Shown here: positions 46,566-55,740 of the stretch, piece by piece
Position numbering within the stretch: position 1 is the stretch's first letter
How the letters are laid out: every line of letters begins with the position of its first letter
The notes under the pieces: generated by a model
What the model saw: only the letters and a program-made list of their open reading frames with translations
What the model was told of the DNA's origin: nothing
The model's database searches: none
From: CAZGOM01 sp964542875
Lineage (GTDB): Bacteria > Planctomycetota > Phycisphaerae > Phycisphaerales > Phycisphaeraceae
DNA: 64,000 bases
Direction of reading: 5' to 3'
NCBI GenBank assembly: GCA_964542875.1
Contig: CAZIWA010000008.1
Location: 13,975-77,974 of the forward strand
Program-made: the position numbers and the translations under genes

Positions 46566-47429
46566 ATGAGTACGCCGCACCGCAATCATCCCCTTTTAGC
46601 AGTCAGGCATTTGCGCCGTGGTTTTACGCTCATTGAAGTGATTGTCGTCGTCGCCATTGTCGCCACACTCGTTGCCCTGCTCATCCCCGCCATCAACAAT
46701 GCCCGCCTCACGGCGCAAGCCGTTCAATGCTCCACCAATCAGCGTGCCTGTCTGCAGCTTTTTGGCACTTACGCCGCGGATTACAAGGGGTGGATCTTCC
46801 CTCTGGGCCGGTGGAATACGGGTTCCGGCCCTGATGTCTTCCAATACTGGACACAGCCCCTTGTGTCGGGAAATTACATCGACGACACGCGTGCGTTCCT
46901 CTGCCCCTCTTACCCGCCCAAAGCCTACTCCACCGGTGCCGCCCACATCAGTTACGGCGTAAACATCGACAACGATCAGATGCAGTACGACACGCGCAAC
47001 ACCATCGGCCACCCCCGGATGTACTACACCCGACGGGTCCCAGCACCACTGGACAGCGCCCCCTTTGCCGGCCCCTACCTCAATAACTCCCGAGCCCTCA
47101 CCTTCCAGCGCTTCTTGGAACCGCCGCCGCTGGCGGAGGCCTACTCCGTATCGCTTCGCGGCACCGGCCCCACGTTCCCCATCTTCATGGGCGACACCCT
47201 CAACACCGCCACCACCAACGCCTCAGGCGGCCGTCAGTACGCCACCTTCACACCTCAGGAACCTTCCGCAGCCAGCTCTTCCAACGGCGAAATCCACCTT
47301 CGCCACCTGCGCACCGCGGTAGTAGGCTTCTTTGACGGGCACGCCGAACGCCTCACCTCTCAAACCATCCGGCCCTACGGCGTCACCGTTGTCTGGACGC
47401 AGGAAGAAACCATCTTCACCATCCCCTGA
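46566..47429 (+). CDS. Pseudopilin-like protein
   Basis: A 287-residue protein with basic leader (HLRRG) then FTLIEVIVVVAIVATLVALL, the prepilin processing site and methylation helix. The C-terminus carries H-X9-DG exactly (RHLRTAVVGFFDGHAERL). AGGAG six bases before the ATG. Divergent from the acetylesterase with sites S3 and S4 between them, and followed by a strong bidirectional terminator, so it forms its own transcript. As with the other pseudopilins here, no secretion machinery is nearby. A role at the cell surface in handling the locus 5 glycan is inferred only from position. Confidence 0.9.
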   Translation: MSTPHRNHPLLAVRHLRRGFTLIEVIVVVAIVATLVALLIPAINNARLTAQAVQCSTNQRACLQLFGTYAADYKGWIFPLGRWNTGSGPDVFQYWTQPLVSGNYIDDTRAFLCPSYPPKAYSTGAAHISYGVNIDNDQMQYDTRNTIGHPRMYYTRRVPAPLDSAPFAGPYLNNSRALTFQRFLEPPPLAEAYSVSLRGTGPTFPIFMGDTLNTATTNASGGRQYATFTPQEPSAASSSNGEIHLRHLRTAVVGFFDGHAERLTSQTIRPYGVTVVWTQEETIFTIP

Positions 47430-47458
47430 CAAATTAAAAATCTCCTCAGTTTCCAATG

Positions 47459-47494
47459 AAAGACACCCGCTGAATGCTCAGCGGGTGTCTTTTT
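47459..47494. terminator. Strong bidirectional intrinsic terminator
   Basis: Perfect 15-base-pair stem (AAAGACACCCGCTGA with its complement at 47478-47492) and an ATGC loop, followed by T-runs on the plus strand and preceded by A residues that give T-runs on the minus strand. It sits between the converging pseudopilin and DegP-like genes and should end both. Confidence 0.92.
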
Positions 47495-47516
47495 ATGATC
47501 GATTCAACTGCCCCAA

Positions 47517-49064
47517 TCAGCCAGGCAATTTCAAGGTCACCACCCGGGTGCGTCCGTCTTGTTTCACCAGGAGCCGAACGCCGGTGCCGCTGTCAAACTT
47601 CTCAAAGAAGGAGTAGAGCTCTTCCACGCTCTTGATCGCCTTCCCGTCCACCCGGGTGATGATCACAAACCGTGTAAGGCCTTCCGCAGCGGCAATCGAT
47701 TCCGGACGCACGTCTTTGATCATGACGCCCGGGGTGAAGTCGATCTGTGCCTGTTGCGCCAGCGTTTCCGTGAAGGTTTCCAGGCCTTCGATGCCCAGTT
47801 TGCCAAGCGCTTCGGGCGCCTTGCCCTTGGGCGCCGCTTTACCGGGACCATTGGGGTTTGTGCCGGCGACGAGTTGCTCTGCCAGTTCACCCACCTCCAG
47901 GTCCACCGTGATAGCCTTGCCGTCGCGCACCACATCAAGGGGCACCTTCGTCTTGGGCGCATACCCGGCGATGGTGAACCGGAGTTCATCCGCGGACTTC
48001 ACTGGCTTGCCGTCCACCTTGGTGATGATGTCCTCGGGCTTGAGCCCGGCCTTGGCTGCGGGGCCTCCTTCGATGGGTTCCACCACCAGCACGCCTTTGC
48101 CCTTAAAGCCAAAGGTCTTCGCGGTGTCTTCATCCAGGTCTTCGATAAACACACCCAGATAACCGCGAACCACCTTGCCCTGGGTGATGATCTGTTTCAC
48201 CACGTCATTCACCATATCCACGGGGATGGCGAAACCCAGGCCGTCGCTTCCGCCCGTCCGGGTGGCGATGGCGCTGTTCATGCCAACCACTTCACCACGA
48301 ATGTTTGTCAGCGGGCCGCCGGAGTTGCCGGGGTTGATCGCCGCGTCGGTCTGGATGAATTGCTCATATCCCTGACCATTGGCAATGATCCTCAGCTTGC
48401 GCCCCTTGGCGGAAACGATGCCCTGACTCATTGAGAATTCAAACGACATCGGCGAACCGAAGGCAAACACAATGTCGCCCTGCTCCACGGTTTCCTTTGC
48501 CAGCACCGCCGGGTGCAGGTTGTCAGGGGAAACCTTGATCACGGCAACGTCGGACCGGGGATCGGTGCCGACGATCGTTGCTTTGCGCTCAGACCCGTCA
48601 GCGAATTTCACCTTGATCTCTTCGGCGCCATCCACGACGTGGTTGTTGGTGATGATGTGGCCTTTGTTATCAAACACCCAGCCCGAACCGGAACCAAAGC
48701 GCCGCGGGGCGTTGTATTGATCCATGCCCGGGTCAGGCTGCTGCTGGCGCTGCTGGCCGCGGCCCTGCGGCCCGTAGAACCGGCGAAACATTTCGTCTTC
48801 ATAGTTCTTGTCGCGCAGAGAGCTGGCTTTGGCGGAAACCTCAATACTCACAACGCTGGGCTCGACGATCTCCGCCACCTTCCGGAATGAGCTGCTGAGC
48901 TCATTGAGCGTGTCGTTTTTAGTCAGATCGTTGCGGATGACGGCAAGCTTGGTTTCGGTCTGTGCGGTGGCAATGCGTTGAACCATGGAGGGACCGGCCA
49001 CTAAGACAATCGCGCCCGTGGCAAGCACTGCCAGTGTCGGGCCATACCATCGAATCGGATTCAT
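47517..49064 (-). CDS. DegP/HtrA-family periplasmic serine protease with two PDZ domains
   Basis: A 515-residue envelope protease. An N-terminal hydrophobic segment (about 8-24) acts as signal or anchor. The trypsin-like domain carries the full catalytic triad: His142 in TNNHVVDG, Asp172 in RSDVAVIKV and Ser248 in NPGNSGGPL. PDZ1 spans about 295-395 (GYLGVFIEDL) and PDZ2 about 430-512. A glutamine-rich loop at 100-112 lies before the catalytic domain, in the LA-loop position. Such proteases degrade or refold misfolded exported proteins. AGGAG five bases ahead fixes the ATG. Convergent with the pseudopilin and separated by a terminator. Length and motifs are normal for the family. Confidence 0.95.
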   Translation of the reverse strand: MNPIRWYGPTLAVLATGAIVLVAGPSMVQRIATAQTETKLAVIRNDLTKNDTLNELSSSFRKVAEIVEPSVVSIEVSAKASSLRDKNYEDEMFRRFYGPQGRGQQRQQQPDPGMDQYNAPRRFGSGSGWVFDNKGHIITNNHVVDGAEEIKVKFADGSERKATIVGTDPRSDVAVIKVSPDNLHPAVLAKETVEQGDIVFAFGSPMSFEFSMSQGIVSAKGRKLRIIANGQGYEQFIQTDAAINPGNSGGPLTNIRGEVVGMNSAIATRTGGSDGLGFAIPVDMVNDVVKQIITQGKVVRGYLGVFIEDLDEDTAKTFGFKGKGVLVVEPIEGGPAAKAGLKPEDIITKVDGKPVKSADELRFTIAGYAPKTKVPLDVVRDGKAITVDLEVGELAEQLVAGTNPNGPGKAAPKGKAPEALGKLGIEGLETFTETLAQQAQIDFTPGVMIKDVRPESIAAAEGLTRFVIITRVDGKAIKSVEELYSFFEKFDSGTGVRLLVKQDGRTRVVTLKLPG

Positions 49065-49330
49065 AGACGCTCCTGTTTGTTTTCTGTTTTTAGAGTCGGC
49101 CGGGAGTGGGATCTGACTAAGCCGGGTACGACCGGCAGCTCCATTTTAGTGGATCGTCACCCCCGCCGACATTCGCTGTCACTTCTCATATTCGTACGGT
49201 TCCACAGACCTAACGGTTCATTTTAGGAGGTCTTGCAGTGGATAACTTTATTTGTTAAGGGGAATCTGCATTTCCCGCTCCAGACATCTCAACTTGCCTT
49301 CCCAATGAGGCTTGACGAGACTCTGCCAAT

Positions 49331-50134
49331 TCAACCATCCGCCAATTGATACGGCCCAAGCTCATAAGCAACGCTGTGCTTGGGCTTCGACGGTTTGAAA
49401 AGCACGGTAACTTCGTCCCCCTGTGAAACCTTATTCCACGCTTCACGGACAGTTACGATTTCCTTCTTCAATTTGTCGCCCGTCACAGGGTCTGAAAATT
49501 CATATTCCACCCAATACGTGGTGCCTTTACCGGATTGAGCCCGCTTGGAAAGCACACGACCGACAGCCGGTTCACCATGCACATACAGCCGGCGGATACG
49601 GATGGGGGAGATCCATAAAAGGTAGACAAAAACCGACAAGAGGCCGTTCCAAAACAATACAAATAACGTCATGCCGCCGATTGTTTTCCATGGCGACTCC
49701 AATTCGGGCAAGCCCGCCTGCTTGAACACGCCGATTACCAGATAACGAACGCGCACGCTTTTCTGCTCCGGGCTCATCGCGTCCAGCTTCTGATACCGAT
49801 TCATCACCTCATATGCCACGGTCTGGCTGTCATTCATCACCACACCGTCGACCGGAAATTTGTAGTTCACGCGATACGTCGTGCTCTTATTTGAACGCGA
49901 TTCCCCTGCGCCCGTCACCTCGCCTTGATAATCAACACCGAAGGCCGCCCAAAGCAAAAGAAAGATCAGGTAGAAAAAAAGGAATACCCCCGCCAGCATG
50001 TGAGGCAGAATAAACACCCGCCCACAACCGGTTGCCAGTTTCGCAAAACCTCCCCCACGAAACCGCACGGTTCTTGGCGTCGGCGGCAGCGGTGTGGGGG
50101 TTCTTGAATAACCAAGCTGTTGGGGCTGCGACAT
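49331..50134 (-). CDS. DUF3592-like membrane protein
   Basis: A 267-residue protein with two strong membrane segments, about 45-67 (MLAGVFLFFYLIFLLLW) and about 157-180 (MTLFVLFWNGLLSVFVYLLW). Each is followed by a soluble beta domain of the DUF3592 style: GEVTGAGESRSNKSTTYRVNY after the first and GRVLSKRAQSGKGTTYWVEY after the second, which look like an internal duplication. The ATG at 50134 (AGGA eight bases ahead) is preferred to a longer in-frame start at 50170. No function is established for such proteins. Monocistronic by appearance; the 266 bases between it and the DegP-like gene hold no recognised gene. Confidence 0.75.
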   Translation of the reverse strand: MSQPQQLGYSRTPTPLPPTPRTVRFRGGGFAKLATGCGRVFILPHMLAGVFLFFYLIFLLLWAAFGVDYQGEVTGAGESRSNKSTTYRVNYKFPVDGVVMNDSQTVAYEVMNRYQKLDAMSPEQKSVRVRYLVIGVFKQAGLPELESPWKTIGGMTLFVLFWNGLLSVFVYLLWISPIRIRRLYVHGEPAVGRVLSKRAQSGKGTTYWVEYEFSDPVTGDKLKKEIVTVREAWNKVSQGDEVTVLFKPSKPKHSVAYELGPYQLADG

Positions 50135-50283
50135 GGTCCCAATCCTAACGAACCTGATCCCTCGATTCACTCCTACGCTCGGGAATCACATTCGTAGTTA
50201 ACGCAATTCCGAAACCGCTTCATAGCCCCTTTTTCGGCAATGCAAAAACCATCAGCCCATCCCCTGCAAACGCCACACCCTGA

Positions 50284-50838
50284 TTACTCGTTAGGCGGAA
50301 ATTTATTCAGCTTCCGCTGAAGCGAACGCCGGTGAATGCCCAGCACCCTGGCAGCCTGAGAGATGTTCCCGGAGCAGTCCGAGAGCACCCGCTGAATGTG
50401 TTCCCACTCCACGCGCGCCAGCGAGGGTGTCGTCATCTGAGACTGGGATTGATCAAACTCCGCATCATCCTTGTCGAACACAGCCAGAAGTTGATCGGCG
50501 TCCACCGGCTTGGTGAGGTATTCAATCGCGCCCAGGCGCACCGCTTCCACCGCAGTGGGAATGCTGCCGTAACCCGTCAGCATCACGATCTGAAGATCAG
50601 GATCGAATTGAATCAAATCCGTCACCAGTTCAAGCCCGGTCTTGCCCGGCATGCGCATGTCCAGCACGGCGCGCGTGGGCCGTACGCGCTTGGCGGTCTC
50701 CATCGCTTCCCCCGCGTTGGAGGCGCCGTGCACTTCAAAGCCCCGCTGGGCAATGGCGCGCATCAGGCGCTCGCGAAAGACCGCGTCGTCATCGACGATC
50801 ATCATGCAGACTCGTGGTTTGGCCTTGGCTTGGCTCAT
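50284..50838 (-). CDS. regA: RegA/PrrA/ActR-type response regulator
   Basis: A 184-residue redox response regulator. The receiver (1-125) has the acidic pocket VDDD (about 15-18), phospho-acceptor Asp60 in AVLDMRMPG, threonine in LTGYGS and lysine in YLTKPVDADQL. The C-terminal domain (about 140-184, WEHIQRVLSDCSGNISQAARVLGIHRRSLQRKL) is the Fis-type helix-turn-helix with the near-invariant RegA spacing. In proteobacteria RegA controls respiration, carbon and nitrogen fixation in response to redox state. It starts 11 bases after its cognate kinase gene and is cotranscribed. The gene symbol rests on family resemblance; the regulated genes here are unknown. Confidence 0.9.
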   Translation of the reverse strand: MSQAKAKPRVCMMIVDDDAVFRERLMRAIAQRGFEVHGASNAGEAMETAKRVRPTRAVLDMRMPGKTGLELVTDLIQFDPDLQIVMLTGYGSIPTAVEAVRLGAIEYLTKPVDADQLLAVFDKDDAEFDQSQSQMTTPSLARVEWEHIQRVLSDCSGNISQAARVLGIHRRSLQRKLNKFPPNE

Positions 50839-50849
50839 GATTGGGCTCC

Positions 50850-52136
50850 TTATCCTGCCGTGCGAAGGGTCAGCGTGGCAACCGTGCCTTTGCCTTCCTG
50901 CGATGCGAATGTCAGCCCGCCTCCGAAGCGCTCGGCAACCAGCCGGGTCAGGAAGATACCCAGCCCCATGCCCCTGCCCGGCGGCTTGGTGGTGTAAAAC
51001 GGTTCGCCCACCCGCCGAAGCGTTGCTTCATCCATCCCCTGACCCGAGTCAGTCACGATGAATTCGACACGCTCACCGGACGTGACAATCTTAAGCACCA
51101 CCGGGGCCGACTGCCCGGAAGCATCAAACGCGTTGTGCAGAAGAATCGACACCGACTGCAGCGTCAACTGCAGCGGCAGATACATCACCTGCAGCCCCGG
51201 CGGTGCGTCCACCTTCAGCCGTGCCACCTGCTGCTCGCTCAATTCGCCTTTTACCTTGCGGACCAGCTCTTCCACCAGCACAGGCTGGCGTGTCTGAGCG
51301 TTGATTTCCGATTCATCCACCTTCATCCGGTCGAGAATCCTGCGGCACCGATCCACCTCAGAGCGGATCAGCCTGGCGTCGTCCACCATCAGCGCATCGC
51401 CCTTCATCTTCTCAAGCGCAAGCTCCAGCTCACGCGCCACCACCGCAATCGTGGCCAGCGGGGTTCCAAGTTCGTGCGCAGCCCCTGCGGCCAATGTCGT
51501 CAGGGAGGCCAGGCGTTCATTGATGGCGATCATGTCGCGCATTCTGGCGATGGCAGCATCACGCTGGCGAAGTTCGCGGCTCACCCTGCCGATGAAGTAA
51601 GCAATGATCGCCGCCACCAGTGCGAAGGCCAGCCATTGCCCCGCCGACAACACGGCCTGCGACAATCCCGGTCGGCCCGGCGCCACCTGCATGGGCATGT
51701 ATTGAAACATCAGCATGCCGTATGACAACACCGAAAGCACACTGATGATCGCCGCCCAGGCCTGGCCTAAAACCGTCACCGTGATGGCCACGTGAACCAG
51801 GAAAAGAATCACAAACGGGTTGGTGGGCCCGCCTGTCCAGTAAAGCATCTGGGTAAGCAGCACCACGTCCAGGATCAGCACGGTCGGGATCAACCCCGGG
51901 ACGGACTCCCGGTTCTTCTTTATGATGAAAAGCAGCAGAAGATTCGTCATCAGCGTGGTGCAGATGACCCAGATGATCGGGTTGGCCGGGAAGCGTACAT
52001 CCAGCAGGAAATAAGCCACGCCGATGGCAGCCAGTTGCCCCACCACCGCCAGCCAGCGCAGGCGCACCAGCCACGGCAGCACGATGTGCGGGTCTTGCGG
52101 TACAGCGGTGAGTTTTGCTGGAGCAGGGTTGGTCAT
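50850..52136 (-). CDS. regB: RegB/PrrB/ActS-type redox-sensing histidine kinase
   Basis: A 428-residue kinase with six predicted membrane segments in residues 20-185. The conserved quinone-sensing heptad GGPTNPF is at 102-108. The phospho-accepting His221 is in the characteristic AAHELGTPLATI. Cys264 in VDRCRRIL corresponds to the redox-active cysteine of Rhodobacter RegB, so both known redox inputs are present. The HATPase region has NAFDAS, DSGQGMDE and GRGMGLGIF. In the family, oxidised quinone or a cysteine disulfide inhibits kinase activity. Transcribed directly before the RegA-type regulator. Finding the complete pair in a planctomycete-like genome is less usual than in alphaproteobacteria. 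Confidence 0.92.
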   Translation of the reverse strand: MTNPAPAKLTAVPQDPHIVLPWLVRLRWLAVVGQLAAIGVAYFLLDVRFPANPIIWVICTTLMTNLLLLFIIKKNRESVPGLIPTVLILDVVLLTQMLYWTGGPTNPFVILFLVHVAITVTVLGQAWAAIISVLSVLSYGMLMFQYMPMQVAPGRPGLSQAVLSAGQWLAFALVAAIIAYFIGRVSRELRQRDAAIARMRDMIAINERLASLTTLAAGAAHELGTPLATIAVVARELELALEKMKGDALMVDDARLIRSEVDRCRRILDRMKVDESEINAQTRQPVLVEELVRKVKGELSEQQVARLKVDAPPGLQVMYLPLQLTLQSVSILLHNAFDASGQSAPVVLKIVTSGERVEFIVTDSGQGMDEATLRRVGEPFYTTKPPGRGMGLGIFLTRLVAERFGGGLTFASQEGKGTVATLTLRTAG

Positions 52137-52314
52137 TAGCGATCCAAAGCATCAGGGCGATTGATCGGCAAGCAAGAACCCATGGAGCATAACGGATTGA
52201 AGGTGAATTGTTCAGCACTCTCAAGCGGCGAAACGCCACGCCTGAAGTTTTTGGCTCCCCCTTCTAAACGAAGAAACCCGGCAATTACCGCGTTCACATC
52301 GCCCGCAGCCCCGC

Positions 52315-55300
52315 TCAATCCGCCTTGCGCATGCGCTTGGTCTGCTCCACGGCACGCTTGATCACGGTGCCAAGCTTGCCGCTGACCTCATGCTGCGCTT
52401 GATCGCGCTCCGCAACGGTATCGATCTGGCCGGTGATGAATACGCCATCCACGCCCAGCAGCACCGGGAGCCTGAAGTTGTGCTCCATGTTGATGTCGTT
52501 GAGCGCTTGGTTCTTGGAACTGGCATAAACATAGGAATTGGCCGGAAACACCAAGCGGTCGGGCGCGAAAGTATTTCGGATGCGGATCGCCTCGCCCATG
52601 TTGTATTCCACGGCCTTGATGTCCTGGCTGGCGACGTTCTGCCGGGCCGCTTCGCTGGGCTTGACGCCGTCAGGCACGGAAACGTGTCGGGCCGGGTACC
52701 GTGGAACGATGATGTCTACGTTCTTCCAAAGCCAATCCATCCGGTCGTTCATGCCCTGGTGATAAATCATCTTGGCGCGCACGTCGGTGGGGTCGCTGAT
52801 GGAGAGATTGGCCGGGTAGCCCATGTAGCCCCACTGGATGGTGGGGTAAAGGGATTTGCAGGTTTTCAGTGTGTACAGGAAGAGAACTTTGGCGAAATAA
52901 TCCCATGCGTCGGCAAGGATCTTTTTGCGCGCAAAACGCCTGCGCTGTCCACCTACATTAAGGTCATCAAACCCGTCGGTCTTCTCCGGGATTTCCGTCT
53001 GGATGAGTTCAAGGAATTCCTTGTCCCAGCGCTTATTGACGGTCCGGACGAACTCTTCCCAGTCATCGTGGTAATCGGTGTCGTTGGCCAATGCGGAAAC
53101 CTTGTCCGACGGCGTATTGGACGTGGTTTCGTGCGATGCCTGCCACCCCAGCCGGCCGATGACGCCGTACTTGGGAAGTTTGTCCACTTTGGTGGTTTGC
53201 GGCAGCAGCTTGGAAAGGTGCTTGCGCATCCGATTTTCGTGAAGCCCCAGCCACTCGACAAGCCGGGTGCGCCAGTCGGCATATCCGCCATGCCGATAGA
53301 ACATCTCATGCGGCCCGCGTTGAGGGAATACGCCGAAAAACACCGGGTCCAGGAACAGCACATCCCGGCTGATGGGAAGATGGCCAAAATCCACCTGCGT
53401 ATCCATGCCGTAGCGGAACTGCGTTTCCTTGGGCACGTCAAGCGTTGAAGTCACCATCCAGTGGAACATGCCGCCGGGCACTTTCGGGCGCGCTTTGGGC
53501 TTGGCGGGAAGCGCGGTCTTGATCCCCGAATCATCAGCCGACTGCGACGGCTTCATGCTGGCCGTGCCGGATTCTTCGTCATCATCCAGCGGATATTCAA
53601 AATCCGCTGGAAGCGGCAGCATCTGCTTGGCTTGCAGCCTCGCGTCCTCGATCTCCCGCTGAAGGTCCGCAGGGTCAAACGAGAGAATGACGTTCGAGAA
53701 GCCTGAAGGATCTTTATCATCGCTGGGCGCCGTTACGCGCATCACACCGGACATGGCCTCTGCGTGGAACTGCGCCGATGAGAAAGCAACCGTCTCGCCT
53801 GAACCGATCTTGTCCTTGGCCTCACGCACCAATCGAAGGACTTCGGAGTTGTCCGGATCAATGGCCAGCGCCTGCTGGAGAATCGATAACGATTCTGACG
53901 CATTTCCCAAATCGAAAGCCTTTTTGCCCGCAGCGATAAGCTGCTCCACCTCAGGCTTGGGCATGCCTAATTCCTGGTGAACCCTCGCCTGCAGTTTGAT
54001 CAGATCCGAGTTTTGCGGTTCGATCGCCAAACCCTGCCGGATCTTGGACTCCGCGGAGCGCATATCGCCTTTATCGATGGCGCTTTGGGCATCGCTGAAG
54101 AACTGTTTCGCACCGCGAAGGCGCGAAAGCTTGGCGAGCTTATCGATCAACTCATTGGTGTCGGGCCGATCAGGGCTCATGGATCGAGCCTGCAAAAGCT
54201 TCCGGGCCGCATTTTCATAATCGCCGTCGATGATGAGCCGCTCAGCCTCACCCTGAAGCGTCCGGATGGATTTGTGGCGCTTCACCTCGTCGATCTTGTT
54301 CCGCAGACTCTTGGCCAGTACGGGGTCTCCGCCGGGAGCCAACAGCGCCCTCTGGTTTCGTGTGGCGAGTTCAAGATCGCCCTTCTCCAATGCCGCGACG
54401 CCTTCTTCATACAGCCCGGCCTCAGGCTTGTCGGACCGTGCGGATATCTGCTTGAGCATCGCACCCAGACGTGGGTTGTTGGGGTCGATGAGCCGAACTT
54501 TATCCAAGCGCTCACGGGCATCGTCGAGCCGGTGATTGGCAATGTGGTTGGCTGCTTCGTCCAGGAGAATCCTGGCGTCAGCAGACTTGCGCAGCGACTT
54601 CACCCGGGCCTTAAGCTCAAGCGTGATCTCAGCTTTATTGGAGTGTCCCGAAGCCCGGTCCAGGTAGGCCTGGGCAGTTTCGTAATCTCCGGATTCCATC
54701 GCAATGATGGCCTGGGCGTGAAACTCCGTCACCAAAGCTTCTTCATCCAGCGTTTCCGCAACGGCGACGCCGGGGTCCGATGAACGCTGCTTCTCGATGT
54801 TGGGCCGGGTTTTTGCGAGTTCCAATGCCGCCGCGGGGTCACCCAGTTCCGCCAGTCGGCGAACTTCCGCCAGCCGAATCTCCGCCTCGATCGCATCCGC
54901 GCATTGGGTAAGCCATTTGACCTGCCGAATCACGCCGGTGTCATGCGGCTTGAGGTCGGAAACCGCCTTGATCTTCTGACGCGCCGAATCAACGCGATTT
55001 TCCGTCAGCGCGTCCTGTGCTTCCCGCAGGTTGGAGATCATCGCGACGTACTGAATCAGCCTGGGCATGTCGATCGCATCGGGAGCCACGATGGTTTCAA
55101 CCTCGCCGGACTCCGGCGCTTTTCGGCACCCCGTCAGGATCAGGTCTTCCGCCATGGTGATGGCAGCCAGCGCTTCCAGGAAGGAATCGTCTTCAAGCGA
55201 AGCAGCGGAAAGCAAGCTGATAAAGGATCTGCGCAGGCGATTGAGCCCCCCGGATACGCCGGCCCGGGTCACGGCATGCTGTGCAAGAGTCCGGCCCAAA

Positions 55301-55536
55301 GCCAAAAGCCGGTCAGGCGTTTCCTGCGCGGGCCATTCGTCGTAAAAACCAACCAGATACTTCTCAAATGCTTCAACCAGGCTGGAACGGTCTGCATTAG
55401 GCTGAAACTCAACAACGCCAGCGGCAATCTCTTCCAGCGCCCATGGATTGGCGGCAAGATCCTTGGCAAGTCTGCGAAGGACTTCCTTATGCTTTTCGCG
55501 GAAAACCACGAGCCGTTCGATCTGCGTCCAAGGCAT
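52315..55536 (-). CDS. TPR-repeat protein with a GH56 hyaluronidase-like C-terminal domain
   Basis: A 1073-residue protein. Residues about 170-575 are tetratricopeptide-type helical repeats (for example AIIAMESGDYETAQAYLDRA and LSILQQALAIDPDNSEVLRL). A low-complexity linker (about 645-690) leads to a C-terminal domain matching GH56 hyaluronidases in order: DDWEEFVRTVNKRW at 824-837, with Asp825 and Glu827 in the place of the catalytic Asp-x-Glu; LYPTIQWGYMGYP at 896-908; NDRMDWLWKNVDIIVPRYP; EAIRIRNTF; and LGVDGVFITGQID at 1027-1039. No signal peptide is visible, which is odd for a hyaluronidase. The N-terminal 130 residues are unassigned. Activity and substrate are unproven. Confidence 0.8.
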   Translation of the reverse strand: MPWTQIERLVVFREKHKEVLRRLAKDLAANPWALEEIAAGVVEFQPNADRSSLVEAFEKYLVGFYDEWPAQETPDRLLALGRTLAQHAVTRAGVSGGLNRLRRSFISLLSAASLEDDSFLEALAAITMAEDLILTGCRKAPESGEVETIVAPDAIDMPRLIQYVAMISNLREAQDALTENRVDSARQKIKAVSDLKPHDTGVIRQVKWLTQCADAIEAEIRLAEVRRLAELGDPAAALELAKTRPNIEKQRSSDPGVAVAETLDEEALVTEFHAQAIIAMESGDYETAQAYLDRASGHSNKAEITLELKARVKSLRKSADARILLDEAANHIANHRLDDARERLDKVRLIDPNNPRLGAMLKQISARSDKPEAGLYEEGVAALEKGDLELATRNQRALLAPGGDPVLAKSLRNKIDEVKRHKSIRTLQGEAERLIIDGDYENAARKLLQARSMSPDRPDTNELIDKLAKLSRLRGAKQFFSDAQSAIDKGDMRSAESKIRQGLAIEPQNSDLIKLQARVHQELGMPKPEVEQLIAAGKKAFDLGNASESLSILQQALAIDPDNSEVLRLVREAKDKIGSGETVAFSSAQFHAEAMSGVMRVTAPSDDKDPSGFSNVILSFDPADLQREIEDARLQAKQMLPLPADFEYPLDDDEESGTASMKPSQSADDSGIKTALPAKPKARPKVPGGMFHWMVTSTLDVPKETQFRYGMDTQVDFGHLPISRDVLFLDPVFFGVFPQRGPHEMFYRHGGYADWRTRLVEWLGLHENRMRKHLSKLLPQTTKVDKLPKYGVIGRLGWQASHETTSNTPSDKVSALANDTDYHDDWEEFVRTVNKRWDKEFLELIQTEIPEKTDGFDDLNVGGQRRRFARKKILADAWDYFAKVLFLYTLKTCKSLYPTIQWGYMGYPANLSISDPTDVRAKMIYHQGMNDRMDWLWKNVDIIVPRYPARHVSVPDGVKPSEAARQNVASQDIKAVEYNMGEAIRIRNTFAPDRLVFPANSYVYASSKNQALNDINMEHNFRLPVLLGVDGVFITGQIDTVAERDQAQHEVSGKLGTVIKRAVEQTKRMRKAD

Positions 55537-55581
55537 ACGCTATCGTCTTTCGCAGAATTAGGTCGTATTAGGGTGTCTGAC

Positions 55582-55622
55582 GTTCTCCGGCGTCGGAGAA
55601 CACGAGGGCGAAAGCTCGCCCT
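55582..55622. repeat. Two tandem perfect hairpins
   Basis: GTTCTCCG-GCGT-CGGAGAAC (55582-55601) and AGGGCGA-AAGC-TCGCCCT (55605-55622), separated by three bases, in the 204-base gap between the GT87-like gene and the TPR-GH56 gene. The second resembles the GAAAG hairpins near 35.4 kb. Could be repeat units or an attenuating structure; there is no T-run. Confidence 0.55.
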
Positions 55623-55740
55623 ACCGGGGTGTCTACACTTCTCTAAGCATAGTCTGGAGAGGCGTTTTGCGCCACATAAACAAAGCAGGGATAGGGATAT
55701 ACCCGATATGTGGTGAAAAACTGGTTAAGGTGTGGAACCA

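Noticed and set aside
49225..49258. AGGAGG followed after seven bases by a six-codon frame (GTG to TAA), and an AGTGGATAA word resembling a DnaA box
   Set aside because: Too short to support as a peptide, and a single near-match does not make an origin; there are no further DnaA boxes, no dnaA or dnaN genes and no AT-rich unwinding region.
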